12,497 nt of DNA, from assembly GCA_023230985.1 (NCBI GenBank), contig JALNWH010000052.1:1-12497 (forward strand), in the 5' to 3' direction. Shown here in pieces: positions 1 to 8,434 of this stretch. This stretch comes from Bacillota bacterium (lineage in GTDB: Bacteria; Bacillota; Clostridia; Lutisporales; Lutisporaceae). The stretch's first letter is position 1; every line of letters begins with the position of its first letter. The notes below the pieces were generated by a model. It saw nothing but the letters and a program-made list of their open reading frames with translations, ran no database searches and had not been told where the DNA came from. Position numbers and translations under genes: made by a program.

Positions 1-17
1 AAAGCTGTGATTTTTCA

Positions 18-46
18 TTGACAGGCGACAAGACCTGTGTTATTAT
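18..46 (+). promoter_or_regulatory. Probable sigma-A promoter for rpoBC
   Basis: A perfect -35 box TTGACA (18-23) is followed after exactly 17 bases by TATTAT (41-46), five of six matches to the -10 consensus. A TGn extended -10 element lies directly before it (TG at 38-39). Transcription would begin near 53. This is much the best promoter match in the 392 bases before rpoB and points toward it. The spacer also holds an interrupted palindrome, ACAGG at 21-25 and CCTGT at 34-38, overlapping the end of the -35 box. It could be an operator, a weak hairpin, or chance. Read-through from upstream ribosomal protein genes, which lie outside the window, may also feed rpoBC. Confidence 0.65.
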
Positions 47-392
47 TATAAATTGCATTGGTATTGTTAAATTTAAATAATAATAGTTTAATTGTATAGA
101 ATTAACTAATAAAGGCAATATTAAAATCGGTATGCAAAATTTTATTTTTCAAAAGAAAATTTAATTGTTAAACTATTGGTTATATATAATTAATACATCA
201 TTGAATACAACCATAACAGTTTATGATTTAATAAAAGCTTTTGATTAATACATAGGTTGGGATGAGTTTTAATAGACAATATTTTATAAAGAAGCCTATT
301 TCATAGTATCGGAATTATTTCGATAAAAACATCTTTTTCTATGTAGAGTTAAAAAGCTTAATTTTTATTTTTTATTAAGGGGTGAGCGACTT
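47..392 (+). other. AU-rich rpoB upstream/leader region without a gene
   Basis: No convincing gene lies in these bases. If the promoter at 18-46 is used, most of it is a 5' untranslated leader of roughly 340 nt. Possible pairings visible by eye are 81-91 with 168-178, 249-255 with 339-345 (TACATAG with CTATGTA), and a local hairpin at 307-325 (eight pairs including one G-U, three-base loop). Two tiny open frames begin at 132 (10 codons) and 262 (14 codons), neither with a good ribosome binding site. The sequence is so AT-rich that some of these pairings are expected by chance. No riboswitch family is recognisable. Confidence 0.5.
357..379 (+). promoter_or_regulatory. Possible hairpin touching the rpoB ribosome binding site
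   Basis: CTTAAT (357-362) can pair with ATTAAG (374-379) around an 11-base loop rich in T. The 3' arm overlaps the first bases of the rpoB Shine-Dalgarno stretch AAGGGGTGA (377-385), which lies 7 bases before the ATG at 393. The stem is weak (six pairs, one G-C), so any control of translation is a guess. The T-rich loop could also slow polymerase. Confidence 0.25.
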
Positions 393-3300
393 ATGATACA
401 TCCGATCTATTTTGGTAAAAGCAAAAGGATGAGCTACTCAAGTATCGATGAAGTTATGGATATGCCAAATCTTATTGAAGTACAAAAGAACTCTTATAAT
501 TGGTTTTTGGAAGAAGGGTTAAAGGAGGTTTTTAATGACATATCCCCAATAACAGATTACAGTGGCAATCTTATTCTCGAATTTGTAGATTATTCTTTAG
601 ATGGAAAACCAAAATATAATGTGGAAGAATGCAAAGAAAGAGATGTTACGTATTCAGCACCTTTAAAAGTGAGGATTAGACTTGCTAATAAGTCCAATAA
701 TGAGGTTAAAGAACAAGAAGTCTTTATGGGTGATTTTCCCCTAATGACAGATCAAGGTACATTTATCATTAATGGTGCAGAAAGAGTAATAGTAAGTCAG
801 TTGGTGAGATCACCGGGAGTATATTATAATGAATCCATTGATAAAACCGGTAAAAGATTACATGCAGCGACAGTTATACCTAATAGAGGTGCTTGGTTGG
901 AATATGAAATGGATTCAAATGATATTATGTGGGTTAGAATTGATAGGACGAGAAAAGTTCCTATAACAGTATTTTTAAAAGCTCTTGGCTTTGGTACTGA
1001 ACAACAAATAGAAAGCTTACTAGGGGAAGACGAAAGGATAAAAGCTTCACTTTTAAAAGATGTTACGAAAAGTGCTGAAGAAGGCTTAATAGAAGTATAT
1101 AGACGTCTTAGACCGGGAGAACCGCCTACGGTAGAAAGTGCGAAATCCCTTTTAGATGCTTTATTTTTTGATGCTAAACGATATGACTTGGCAAAGGTCG
1201 GTAGATATAAATTTAATAAGAAACTTTCTTTATCTGCTAGATTAAACGGCCAAATACTGCAAGATGATGCTATTGACCCTAGGACAGGGGAAGTCTTGGC
1301 TAAAGCCGGTGAAAGAATAAAAAGAGAGAAAGCTCAGGAAATTCAAAATGCAGGAATAAATGAAATTATTGTTGTTACAGAAGAAAAACCTGTAAAAATT
1401 GTTGGCAATAATGTTGTTGATATAAATAAATATTTAAATTTTGATATTTCAAGTTTGGAAATAAAGGAGCTTGTAAACCTTACCGTACTTAAAGAAATAC
1501 TAGAAAAATGCGAAACTGAAGAAGATATAAAAGAAGAGATTAAAAATAGAATTTACGATTTAATACCTAAGCATATTGTGGTAGATGATATAGTTGCTAC
1601 TGTTTCTTATGCTCTTAATATAATTTACGGTGTAGGTAATATTGACGATATTGACCATTTGGGAAATAGAAGGCTTAGATCAGTAGGTGAGCTGCTGCAA
1701 AACCAATTCAGAATTGGCTTATCCAGAATGGAAAGAGTTGTTAGAGAAAGAATGACTATTCAGGATATAGATTTGGTGACGCCACAGCAACTCATTAATA
1801 TAAGGCCTGTATCAGCATCTATTAAAGAATTTTTTGGGAGCAGCCAATTATCACAATTCATGGACCAAACTAATCCACTTGCGGAACTTACGCATAAGAG
1901 AAGATTGTCCGCACTAGGCCCCGGAGGTTTATCCAGAGAAAGAGCGGGATTTGAAGTTAGAGACGTTCATCATTCTCACTATAGCAGAATGTGTCCTATA
2001 GAAACACCGGAAGGACCTAATATTGGATTGATTGGAAGCTTAAGTACTTATGCCAGAATAAACGAATACGGTTTTATTGAAGCTCCATATAGAGTTGTTA
2101 AGGCTGACGAAAATGGAGAAAAGATAGTAACAAACGAGATTGTTTATGTTACGGCAGACGTAGAAGATGAATATATAGTAGCGCAGGCAAACGAACCCTT
2201 GGACGCAGAAGGTCATTTTAAAGAAAAAAAAGTTGCTGCAAGGATTAGACATGAAATAATTGTCGTGCCTGTTTCTGAAGTAGAATATATGGATGTTTCC
2301 CCAAAACAGGTTGTTTCCGTTGCTACTGCCATGATTCCTTTTTTAGAAAACGACGATGCTAACCGCGCACTTATGGGTTCCAATATGCAACGACAAGCAG
2401 TTCCGTTGATTAAATCTGAATATGCCATAGTCGGAACAGGGATGGAATATAAAGCGGCAATTGACTCCGGTGTAGTAATAAAAGCAACTGATTCAGGTGT
2501 TGTTGAAAAAGTTAGCGCAAATGAAATAATCGCAAGAAATAGCAATGGTCAAAAAGATAAGTATAAGCTATCCAAATTTGCAAGATCAAATCAAGGTACA
2601 TGTATAAACCAGCGACCTTTTGTTAATAAAGGTGAAATAATAGAAAAAGGGCAAGTTATCGCAAATGGACCTTCGACAGATTTAGGTGAAATTGCCCTTG
2701 GAAGAAATGTCCTTATTGGTTTTATGGCATGGGAAGGTTACAATTATGAGGACGCAATTTTGATAAGTGAAAAATTGGTTAAAGAAGATGTGTTTACATC
2801 TATACACATAGAGGAATACGAGTCGGAAGCCAGAGATACGAAATTAGGTCCTGAAGAGATAACCCGAGACATTCCAAATGTTGGAGATGATGCATTAAAG
2901 GACCTGGATGAAAGGGGTATTATCAGGATAGGAGCGGAAGTAAGGACAGGAGATATTCTTGTTGGGAAAGTTACCCCTAAAGGAGAAACAGAACTTACAG
3001 CCGAGGAAAGGCTTTTACGTGCGATTTTCGGTGAAAAAGCCAGAGAAGTCAGAGATACTTCTTTAAGAGTACCTCATGGAGAAGCTGGAATTGTTGTAGA
3101 TGTGAAAGTATTTACCAGAGATAATGGAGATGAACTATCTCCGGGGGTAAATCAACTGGTAAGAGTATATATTGCACAAAAAAGAAAAATTTCCGTAGGA
3201 GATAAAATGGCCGGGAGGCATGGTAATAAAGGTGTCATATCAAGAATATTACCTGAAGAAGATATGCCGTTTTTACCAAATGGAACACCTCTGGAAATAG

Positions 3301-4397
3301 TGCTTAATCCTTTAGGAGTACCGTCCCGTATGAACATCGGACAGGTTTTGGAAGTACACCTTGGTTTAGCTGCAAAAGCATTAGGTTGGAAGATTTCCAC
3401 ACCTGTATTTGACGGAGCCAACGAAAATGAAATAATGGATACACTGGAGATGGCAAATAAAGTCATTCAAGTAAAAAAACAACTTAAACATATAAAAGAC
3501 AAATTAGCCTTAACTGAAGATATAGAGAATAGCAAAACTGACATAGAAGAAAGCAAAAAAATTATAATGGAATGTCTAAAAGATAATGTTTTTGAAATTG
3601 ATGATAGATTAACGGTAATTAAAGAGAAGATTAATAAAACGGATTTCTACGATAGGCAAAAAATTGAAGGTTTAATAAAGGACTTTGGAGAAAATCCATT
3701 GGACGATATAGTTTTGGATGGGACGGGTAAAATTGAACTAAGAGACGGCAGAACAGGAGAATATTTTGATAAACCAATAGCTGTAGGCTATATGTATATT
3801 TTAAAACTATTGCACTTGGTAGACGATAAAATACATGCCAGATCAACGGGACCTTATTCTTTAGTTACCCAACAACCTCTAGGTGGTAAGGCTCAATTTG
3901 GAGGTCAACGTTTCGGTGAGATGGAAGTTTGGGCTCTTGAAGCATATGGTGCTGCACATACATTGCAAGAAATACTGACTGTTAAATCCGATGATGTGGT
4001 GGGCAGGGTAAAAACTTACGAAGCAATAGTTAAAGGAGAAAATATTCCTGAACCCGGAGCACCTGAAGCATTTAAAGTATTAATTAAAGAATTACAAAGT
4101 TTAGCTTTAGATGTAAAAGTGTTTTCAGAGGAGAAGGAAGAAATTGTAATAAAAGAATCTGTAGAAGATAATCTAGAAGATATTAGTAACGAAATGGAAA
4201 CCAGAGAAGATATGGATTTATCAAATATTCCATATAAAGGAGTTAAAGAAGAAGAAAAAGAAAGCCTCTATGATGACTATAATGAAGATGCAGATGAGCT
4301 CGAATTTGAATTAGATATTGATGACTTGATAATAAAAGACGAAGAAGAACTTGAGGATAAAGAAAATGAAAATATTGAAGACGAAGAAGATTATTAA
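393..4397 (+). CDS. rpoB: DNA-directed RNA polymerase beta subunit
   Basis: Beta subunit of core RNA polymerase, forming one pincer and part of the catalytic centre with beta'. The 1334-residue protein aligns along its whole length with Firmicute RpoB (B. subtilis about 1193). The rifampicin region at about 480-512 has wild-type residues D491, H501 and S506 (E. coli D516, H526, S531). Active-centre E786-D787 and lysines K930 and K938 (E. coli K1065, K1073) are present, as are the late DGRTGE block (1118-1123) and the QQPLGGKAQFGGQRFGE block. Two features account for the extra length: an insert of about 85 residues at 1023-1108 rich in Lys, Glu and Ile, probably helical, and a strongly acidic tail at 1245-1334 (42 Asp/Glu of 90). 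The ATG start fits the Shine-Dalgarno AAGGGGTGA seven bases upstream and the family's N-terminus. Followed 20 bp later by rpoC, so the two are co-transcribed. Confidence 0.99.
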   Translation: MIHPIYFGKSKRMSYSSIDEVMDMPNLIEVQKNSYNWFLEEGLKEVFNDISPITDYSGNLILEFVDYSLDGKPKYNVEECKERDVTYSAPLKVRIRLANKSNNEVKEQEVFMGDFPLMTDQGTFIINGAERVIVSQLVRSPGVYYNESIDKTGKRLHAATVIPNRGAWLEYEMDSNDIMWVRIDRTRKVPITVFLKALGFGTEQQIESLLGEDERIKASLLKDVTKSAEEGLIEVYRRLRPGEPPTVESAKSLLDALFFDAKRYDLAKVGRYKFNKKLSLSARLNGQILQDDAIDPRTGEVLAKAGERIKREKAQEIQNAGINEIIVVTEEKPVKIVGNNVVDINKYLNFDISSLEIKELVNLTVLKEILEKCETEEDIKEEIKNRIYDLIPKHIVVDDIVATVSYALNIIYGVGNIDDIDHLGNRRLRSVGELLQNQFRIGLSRMERVVRERMTIQDIDLVTPQQLINIRPVSASIKEFFGSSQLSQFMDQTNPLAELTHKRRLSALGPGGLSRERAGFEVRDVHHSHYSRMCPIETPEGPNIGLIGSLSTYARINEYGFIEAPYRVVKADENGEKIVTNEIVYVTADVEDEYIVAQANEPLDAEGHFKEKKVAARIRHEIIVVPVSEVEYMDVSPKQVVSVATAMIPFLENDDANRALMGSNMQRQAVPLIKSEYAIVGTGMEYKAAIDSGVVIKATDSGVVEKVSANEIIARNSNGQKDKYKLSKFARSNQGTCINQRPFVNKGEIIEKGQVIANGPSTDLGEIALGRNVLIGFMAWEGYNYEDAILISEKLVKEDVFTSIHIEEYESEARDTKLGPEEITRDIPNVGDDALKDLDERGIIRIGAEVRTGDILVGKVTPKGETELTAEERLLRAIFGEKAREVRDTSLRVPHGEAGIVVDVKVFTRDNGDELSPGVNQLVRVYIAQKRKISVGDKMAGRHGNKGVISRILPEEDMPFLPNGTPLEIVLNPLGVPSRMNIGQVLEVHLGLAAKALGWKISTPVFDGANENEIMDTLEMANKVIQVKKQLKHIKDKLALTEDIENSKTDIEESKKIIMECLKDNVFEIDDRLTVIKEKINKTDFYDRQKIEGLIKDFGENPLDDIVLDGTGKIELRDGRTGEYFDKPIAVGYMYILKLLHLVDDKIHARSTGPYSLVTQQPLGGKAQFGGQRFGEMEVWALEAYGAAHTLQEILTVKSDDVVGRVKTYEAIVKGENIPEPGAPEAFKVLIKELQSLALDVKVFSEEKEEIVIKESVEDNLEDISNEMETREDMDLSNIPYKGVKEEEKESLYDDYNEDADELEFELDIDDLIIKDEEELEDKENENIEDEEDY

Positions 4398-4417
4398 AGG
4401 AAGGGAGAGAAGAGCCC

Positions 4418-7400
4418 TTGTTGGAATTAAATAGCTTCGAATCATTAAAAATTGGATTGGCTTCTCCGGAAAAAATTAGAGAGTGGTCTAAGGGAGAGGT
4501 AAAAAAACCGGAGACCATCAATTATAGGACTTTGAAGCCTGAAAAAGAAGGTCTATTTTGTGAAAGGATTTTTGGACCTACAAAGGACTGGGAATGTCAT
4601 TGCGGCAAGTATAAAAGAATAAGGTACAAGGGTATTATATGCGATAGATGCGGTGTTGAAGTGACAAAAGCTAAAGTTAGAAGAGAAAGAATAGGACATA
4701 TCGAATTAGCTGCCCCGGTTTCACATATCTGGTATTTTAAAGGCATACCTAGTCGTATGGGTCTCTTGCTGGATATGTCACCACGGTCTTTAGAAAAAGT
4801 GCTTTATTTTGCATCCTATATTGTGATTGATCCCGGTGATACTAACTTGGCATGCAAGCAATTATTAAACGAAAAAGAATACAGGGAAGCCAAAGAGCAG
4901 TTTGATGGAAAATTTAGAGTCGGCATGGGTGCGGAAGCCGTAAAAGAACTATTGGAATTAGTTGACTTGGACTCACTATCAAAAGAGCTAAGAGTGGGCT
5001 TAACAGAAAGTACAGGTCAAAAAAAATTAAGAACAGTCAGAAGGCTTGAAGTTGTAGAAGCATTTAGAAAATCAGGGAATAAGCCGGAATGGATGATCCT
5101 TGATGTTATTCCGGTAATACCTCCGGATTTGAGACCAATGGTTCAGTTAGATGGCGGAAGATTTGCAACATCTGATTTGAATGATTTATATCGCAGGGTA
5201 ATTAATAGAAATAATAGATTGAAAAGGCTTTTAGATTTGCAGGCACCTGATATAATTGTTAGAAATGAAAAAAGAATGTTACAAGAAGCAGTAGATGCAC
5301 TTATAGATAATGGTAGACGAGGCAGACCTGTTACAGGACCGGGGAATAGGCCATTGAAGTCTTTATCAGATATGCTAAAAGGTAAACAGGGCAGATTTAG
5401 GCAGAATTTACTAGGTAAACGTGTTGATTATTCGGGACGTTCCGTTATAGTTGTAGGACCTGATCTAAAACTCTATCAATGCGGTTTACCAAAAGAAATG
5501 GCATTGGAGTTATTTAAACCTTTTGTAATGAAAAAACTTGTTAAGGATGGTCTTGCTCATAATATAAAAAGTGCAAAGCGTATGGTTGAAAGGGTTAGAA
5601 CAGAGGTATGGGACGTGCTTGAAGAAGTTATAAAAGAACACCCTGTACTTTTAAATCGTGCGCCAACCTTGCATAGACTGGGAATACAAGCCTTTGAACC
5701 CGTTTTAGTAGAAGGCAGAGCTTTAAAGCTTCACCCTCTTGTTTGTACCGCTTATAATGCGGACTTTGATGGAGACCAGATGGCTGTTCACGTACCTTTA
5801 TCTGTTGAAGCTCAAGCAGAGGCAAGGTTCCTTATGCTTTCTTCAAATAATATATTAGCACCAAAGGATGGTAGGCCTGTAGTAAGTCCGACACAAGATA
5901 TGGTTATGGGAATATATTATTTGACTATTCATGTTGCCGATGAAAAAGGCGAAGGTAAGGTTTTCTCTAATTATGATGAAATGCTTATGGCATATCAACT
6001 AGGAGAAGTAGGCCTTCATGCAAAAGTAAAAATTAGAATGAAAAAAGAATTTAACAATGAAATAAAATCCAAAATTATAGAGAATACAGTAGGTAGATTT
6101 ATATTTAATAATTCTGTTCCGCAGGATATTGGTTTTGTTGATAGAACAAAAGAGGAAAATATATTTACTCTTGAATATGATCCGAGAGATGAAGATGGAG
6201 ATATAAGACCTATAGATAAAAAAATGCTAGGTGAAATAGTTGATAAATGTTATAGAAAACACGGTTCAACTGCAACTTCGCTAGTTTTAGATGAAATAAA
6301 AAGTATCGGATTTCATTATGCAACTAAAGGAGCCGTTACTATTGGTGTTACAGATATAGCTATACCGGAGGCTAAAAAAACATTGCTGTCGGAATCTGAT
6401 TCTAAGATTGATAATATTGAGAAAATGTTCAGAAGAGGGCTTATTTCAGATAACGAAAGATATGAAAGAGTCATAGAGACATGGCAAGATGCCACCGAAG
6501 ATATTACCAGCGCTTTAATGAAAGATTTAGATAGATTAAACCCTGTCTTTATGATGGCGAACTCAGGGGCCAGAGGAAGTGTTAACCAGATAAGACAGTT
6601 AGCCGGTATGAGAGGACTTATGGCGAACACCTCAGGAATGATTATTGAAATACCTATTAGAGCAAATTTTAGAGAAGGATTAAATGTACTGGAGTTCTTT
6701 ATATCAACTCACGGAGCAAGAAAAGGTCTTGCTGATACTGCACTTAGAACTGCGGATTCCGGATATTTAACAAGACGTCTGGTTGATGTTAGCCAAGATG
6801 TAATAGTCCGAGAATATGATTGTGGAACCGAGGAAGGACTTTGGGTATCAGAAATTAAAGACGGGAATGAAATTATTGAAAAACTTGAAGACAGACTGGT
6901 AGGAAGATTTCCTATAGATGATGTCATTGATTCAAAAACAAAGCAAATAATAGCTAAAAAAGATGTATTGATTACTGATGAGACAGCCGAAGAAATTGTA
7001 AAAGCCGGCATAAAGAAAGTATATATTCGCTCCATATTAAACTGCAGATCAAGGCATGGAGTATGTGCAAAATGTTATGGTGTTAATTTGGCTGTAGGAG
7101 ATATGGTAAACATTGGGGAAGCAGTGGGAATAATTGCAGCCCAATCTATCGGAGAGCCGGGAACTCAGCTTACCATGAGGACTTTCCATACAGGGGGTGC
7201 TTATGTTGAGGGAGATGATATTACTCAGGGTCTTCCAAGAGTTGAAGAATTATTTGAAGCAAGGAAACCCAAAGGTTTGGCAACTATATCAGAAATATCC
7301 GGTACTGTAAAAATAAACGACACAAATAAAAAGAAAAAAGAAGTTATTGTGATGGGAGAAGATGGTGAAAGCAGGACTTATGGAATACCTTACGGTTCGA

Positions 7401-8077
7401 GGATAAAGGTTTCTGAAGGTGAGCTTATTGAAGCCGGTGATGAGATAACAGAAGGTTCCGTAAATCCCCACGATATATTAAAAATAAAGGGAGTAGTCGG
7501 AGTACAGACTTATTTACTACAAGAAGTCCAGAGAGTTTATAGGCTTCAAGGAGTCGATATATCAGATAAGCACATAGAAGTAATAGTCAGACAAATGCTC
7601 AGGAAAGTAAAAATTGATGACGCAGGTGACACCGATTTGCTGCCCGGTGGATTGTTTGATATTTTTAAGTATGAAGAAGAAAACAGGAAAATTACCGAAG
7701 AAGGCGGCAAAAAAGCTTCAGGGAAAAGAGTGCTTTTGGGTATTACAAAAGCTTCCTTAGCTACTGATTCATTCCTTTCAGCTGCATCCTTCCAAGAAAC
7801 AACTCGAGTACTAACAGAAGGAGCAATAAAAGGGAAAGAAGATCCTTTGGTAGGACTTAAAGAGAATGTTATCATCGGAAAGCTTATACCTGCCGGCACC
7901 GGAATGAAAAGGTACAAAGATGTTGGTATAAAACCCTCAGAAATAATTATAGAACCCGTTGAGATACCGGAAAACCAAACAGAAGATTTAATTGACAATG
8001 AAATGATAGGAATAATTGATAATCAAGATACACTGGTAGCGGGTGAAAAACTTAGTGTTGACAATGAATTAGAATAA
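4418..8077 (+). CDS. rpoC: DNA-directed RNA polymerase beta' subunit
   Basis: Catalytic beta' subunit of RNA polymerase, 1219 residues against about 1199 in B. subtilis, without the large inserts of proteobacterial beta'. In order: an N-terminal zinc site with C60, C62, C75 and C78; clamp and rudder; the catalytic NADFDGD motif at 447-453, with D449, D451 and D453 holding the active-site magnesium; a second zinc site with C802, C876, C883 and C886 (same spacing as E. coli C814 to C898); the trigger loop near 920-940 (MRTFHTGG); and a conserved C-terminal block followed by an acidic tail of about 35 residues. The trigger-loop tip (A928-Y929-V930-E931) is a couple of residues longer than the GGVAGDD form of B. 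subtilis. The start is TTG: two TTG codons stand in tandem, and starting at 4418 gives MLELN, matching MLDVN of B. subtilis. The purine-rich AAAGGAAGGGAGAG at 4396-4409 serves as ribosome binding site and overlaps the rpoB stop. Confidence 0.99.
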   Translation: MLELNSFESLKIGLASPEKIREWSKGEVKKPETINYRTLKPEKEGLFCERIFGPTKDWECHCGKYKRIRYKGIICDRCGVEVTKAKVRRERIGHIELAAPVSHIWYFKGIPSRMGLLLDMSPRSLEKVLYFASYIVIDPGDTNLACKQLLNEKEYREAKEQFDGKFRVGMGAEAVKELLELVDLDSLSKELRVGLTESTGQKKLRTVRRLEVVEAFRKSGNKPEWMILDVIPVIPPDLRPMVQLDGGRFATSDLNDLYRRVINRNNRLKRLLDLQAPDIIVRNEKRMLQEAVDALIDNGRRGRPVTGPGNRPLKSLSDMLKGKQGRFRQNLLGKRVDYSGRSVIVVGPDLKLYQCGLPKEMALELFKPFVMKKLVKDGLAHNIKSAKRMVERVRTEVWDVLEEVIKEHPVLLNRAPTLHRLGIQAFEPVLVEGRALKLHPLVCTAYNADFDGDQMAVHVPLSVEAQAEARFLMLSSNNILAPKDGRPVVSPTQDMVMGIYYLTIHVADEKGEGKVFSNYDEMLMAYQLGEVGLHAKVKIRMKKEFNNEIKSKIIENTVGRFIFNNSVPQDIGFVDRTKEENIFTLEYDPRDEDGDIRPIDKKMLGEIVDKCYRKHGSTATSLVLDEIKSIGFHYATKGAVTIGVTDIAIPEAKKTLLSESDSKIDNIEKMFRRGLISDNERYERVIETWQDATEDITSALMKDLDRLNPVFMMANSGARGSVNQIRQLAGMRGLMANTSGMIIEIPIRANFREGLNVLEFFISTHGARKGLADTALRTADSGYLTRRLVDVSQDVIVREYDCGTEEGLWVSEIKDGNEIIEKLEDRLVGRFPIDDVIDSKTKQIIAKKDVLITDETAEEIVKAGIKKVYIRSILNCRSRHGVCAKCYGVNLAVGDMVNIGEAVGIIAAQSIGEPGTQLTMRTFHTGGAYVEGDDITQGLPRVEELFEARKPKGLATISEISGTVKINDTNKKKKEVIVMGEDGESRTYGIPYGSRIKVSEGELIEAGDEITEGSVNPHDILKIKGVVGVQTYLLQEVQRVYRLQGVDISDKHIEVIVRQMLRKVKIDDAGDTDLLPGGLFDIFKYEEENRKITEEGGKKASGKRVLLGITKASLATDSFLSAASFQETTRVLTEGAIKGKEDPLVGLKENVIIGKLIPAGTGMKRYKDVGIKPSEIIIEPVEIPENQTEDLIDNEMIGIIDNQDTLVAGEKLSVDNELE

Positions 8078-8120
8078 ATGATAAAATAATCAAGTGTGCA
8101 AAAACCAATATTCTTTTCAA

Positions 8121-8128
8121 GAGGGAGG
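8121..8128 (+). promoter_or_regulatory. Ribosome binding site that sets the L7Ae-like start
   Basis: GAGGGAGG lies six bases before the ATG at 8135. The open frame extends up to a GTG at 8096, but that codon has no ribosome binding site, and the 13 extra residues are not in the family. The ATG at 8135 is therefore preferred. Confidence 0.85.
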
Positions 8129-8134
8129 TATTAT

Positions 8135-8380
8135 ATGGATGGATTGAAATCCTCAAAAAAAAGGATAATAGGGTTAAAACAAACAATAAAAGCTGTAAAA
8201 GAAAACAAAGTCTGTAAAGTATATATTGCGAATGATGCGGATAATTTTATAAAAAACAATATTTTAAAAGCTTGTGAAGATAAGGATTTGGAAATTGTAT
8301 ATGTTAATACTATGAAAGAACTTGGGGAGGCATGTGGAATTGAGGTTAAGGCTTCAACAGCATCATTATTAAAAAGCTAA
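8135..8380 (+). CDS. rplGB: L7Ae-family kink-turn RNA-binding protein (YbxF/RplGB-like)
   Basis: A small RNA-binding protein of 81 residues in the L7Ae/L30e/S12e/Gadd45 superfamily, very close in length and pattern to B. subtilis YbxF (82 residues), which binds kink-turn RNA. Visible family features are the G13-x-K15-Q16-T17 segment at the end of the first helix, followed by A20; a D34-A-D36 turn; and the conserved loop M60-K-x-L63-G-x-A-C67-G68-I69-E70-V71 that contacts the kink-turn. Position between rpoC and rpsL is the standard one in Firmicutes. It starts 57 bp after rpoC, and rpsL begins 69 bp after its stop. The biological target is not shown by the sequence; ribosomal RNA or an mRNA kink-turn are both possible. 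The gene symbol is by homology to B. subtilis; no catalytic function is expected. Confidence 0.93.
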   Translation: MDGLKSSKKRIIGLKQTIKAVKENKVCKVYIANDADNFIKNNILKACEDKDLEIVYVNTMKELGEACGIEVKASTASLLKS

Positions 8381-8410
8381 ATATACCCCTTCAAGTAAGG
8401 GGTATATTTA
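8378..8410 (+). terminator. 14-bp hairpin between the L7Ae-like gene and rpsL (attenuator or processing element)
   Basis: A perfect inverted repeat pairs 8378-8391 with 8397-8410 around a five-base loop (CAAGT). The stem has four consecutive G-C pairs next to two A-U pairs at the loop end, and otherwise A-U pairs. Its 5' edge is the stop codon of the L7Ae-like gene. There is no uninterrupted T run after it (the sequence continues AGTATATATAAT), so it does not look like a full intrinsic terminator. It may be a partial terminator setting the ratio of upstream to downstream transcript, a processing site or a stabilising 3' end. It lies only 39 bases from the rpsL start, so the str genes would still be reached by read-through. 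No kink-turn motif is evident in it. Confidence 0.6.
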
Positions 8411-8434
8411 AGTATATATAATAGAAATATAAAG

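Noticed and set aside
1830..1925. Possible rifampicin-resistance changes in RpoB, and streptomycin-resistance changes in S12
   Set aside because: RpoB D491, H501 and S506 and S12 K43 and K88 all match the sensitive wild type.
7546..7998. 150-codon open frame on the minus strand inside rpoC, and other minus-strand frames of 60-110 codons throughout
   Set aside because: All lie opposite strongly conserved genes, lack ribosome binding sites and resemble no family. They are shadows of the real coding frames.
8096..8134. Extended GTG start for the L7Ae-like gene
   Set aside because: No ribosome binding site precedes 8096, whereas GAGGGAGG is well placed for the ATG at 8135, which also matches family length.
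8417..8422. Perfect TATAAT before rpsL
   Set aside because: There is no -35 box or TGn element at the right distance, where the hairpin loop and arm lie. The hexamer sits in a TA-repeat stretch.
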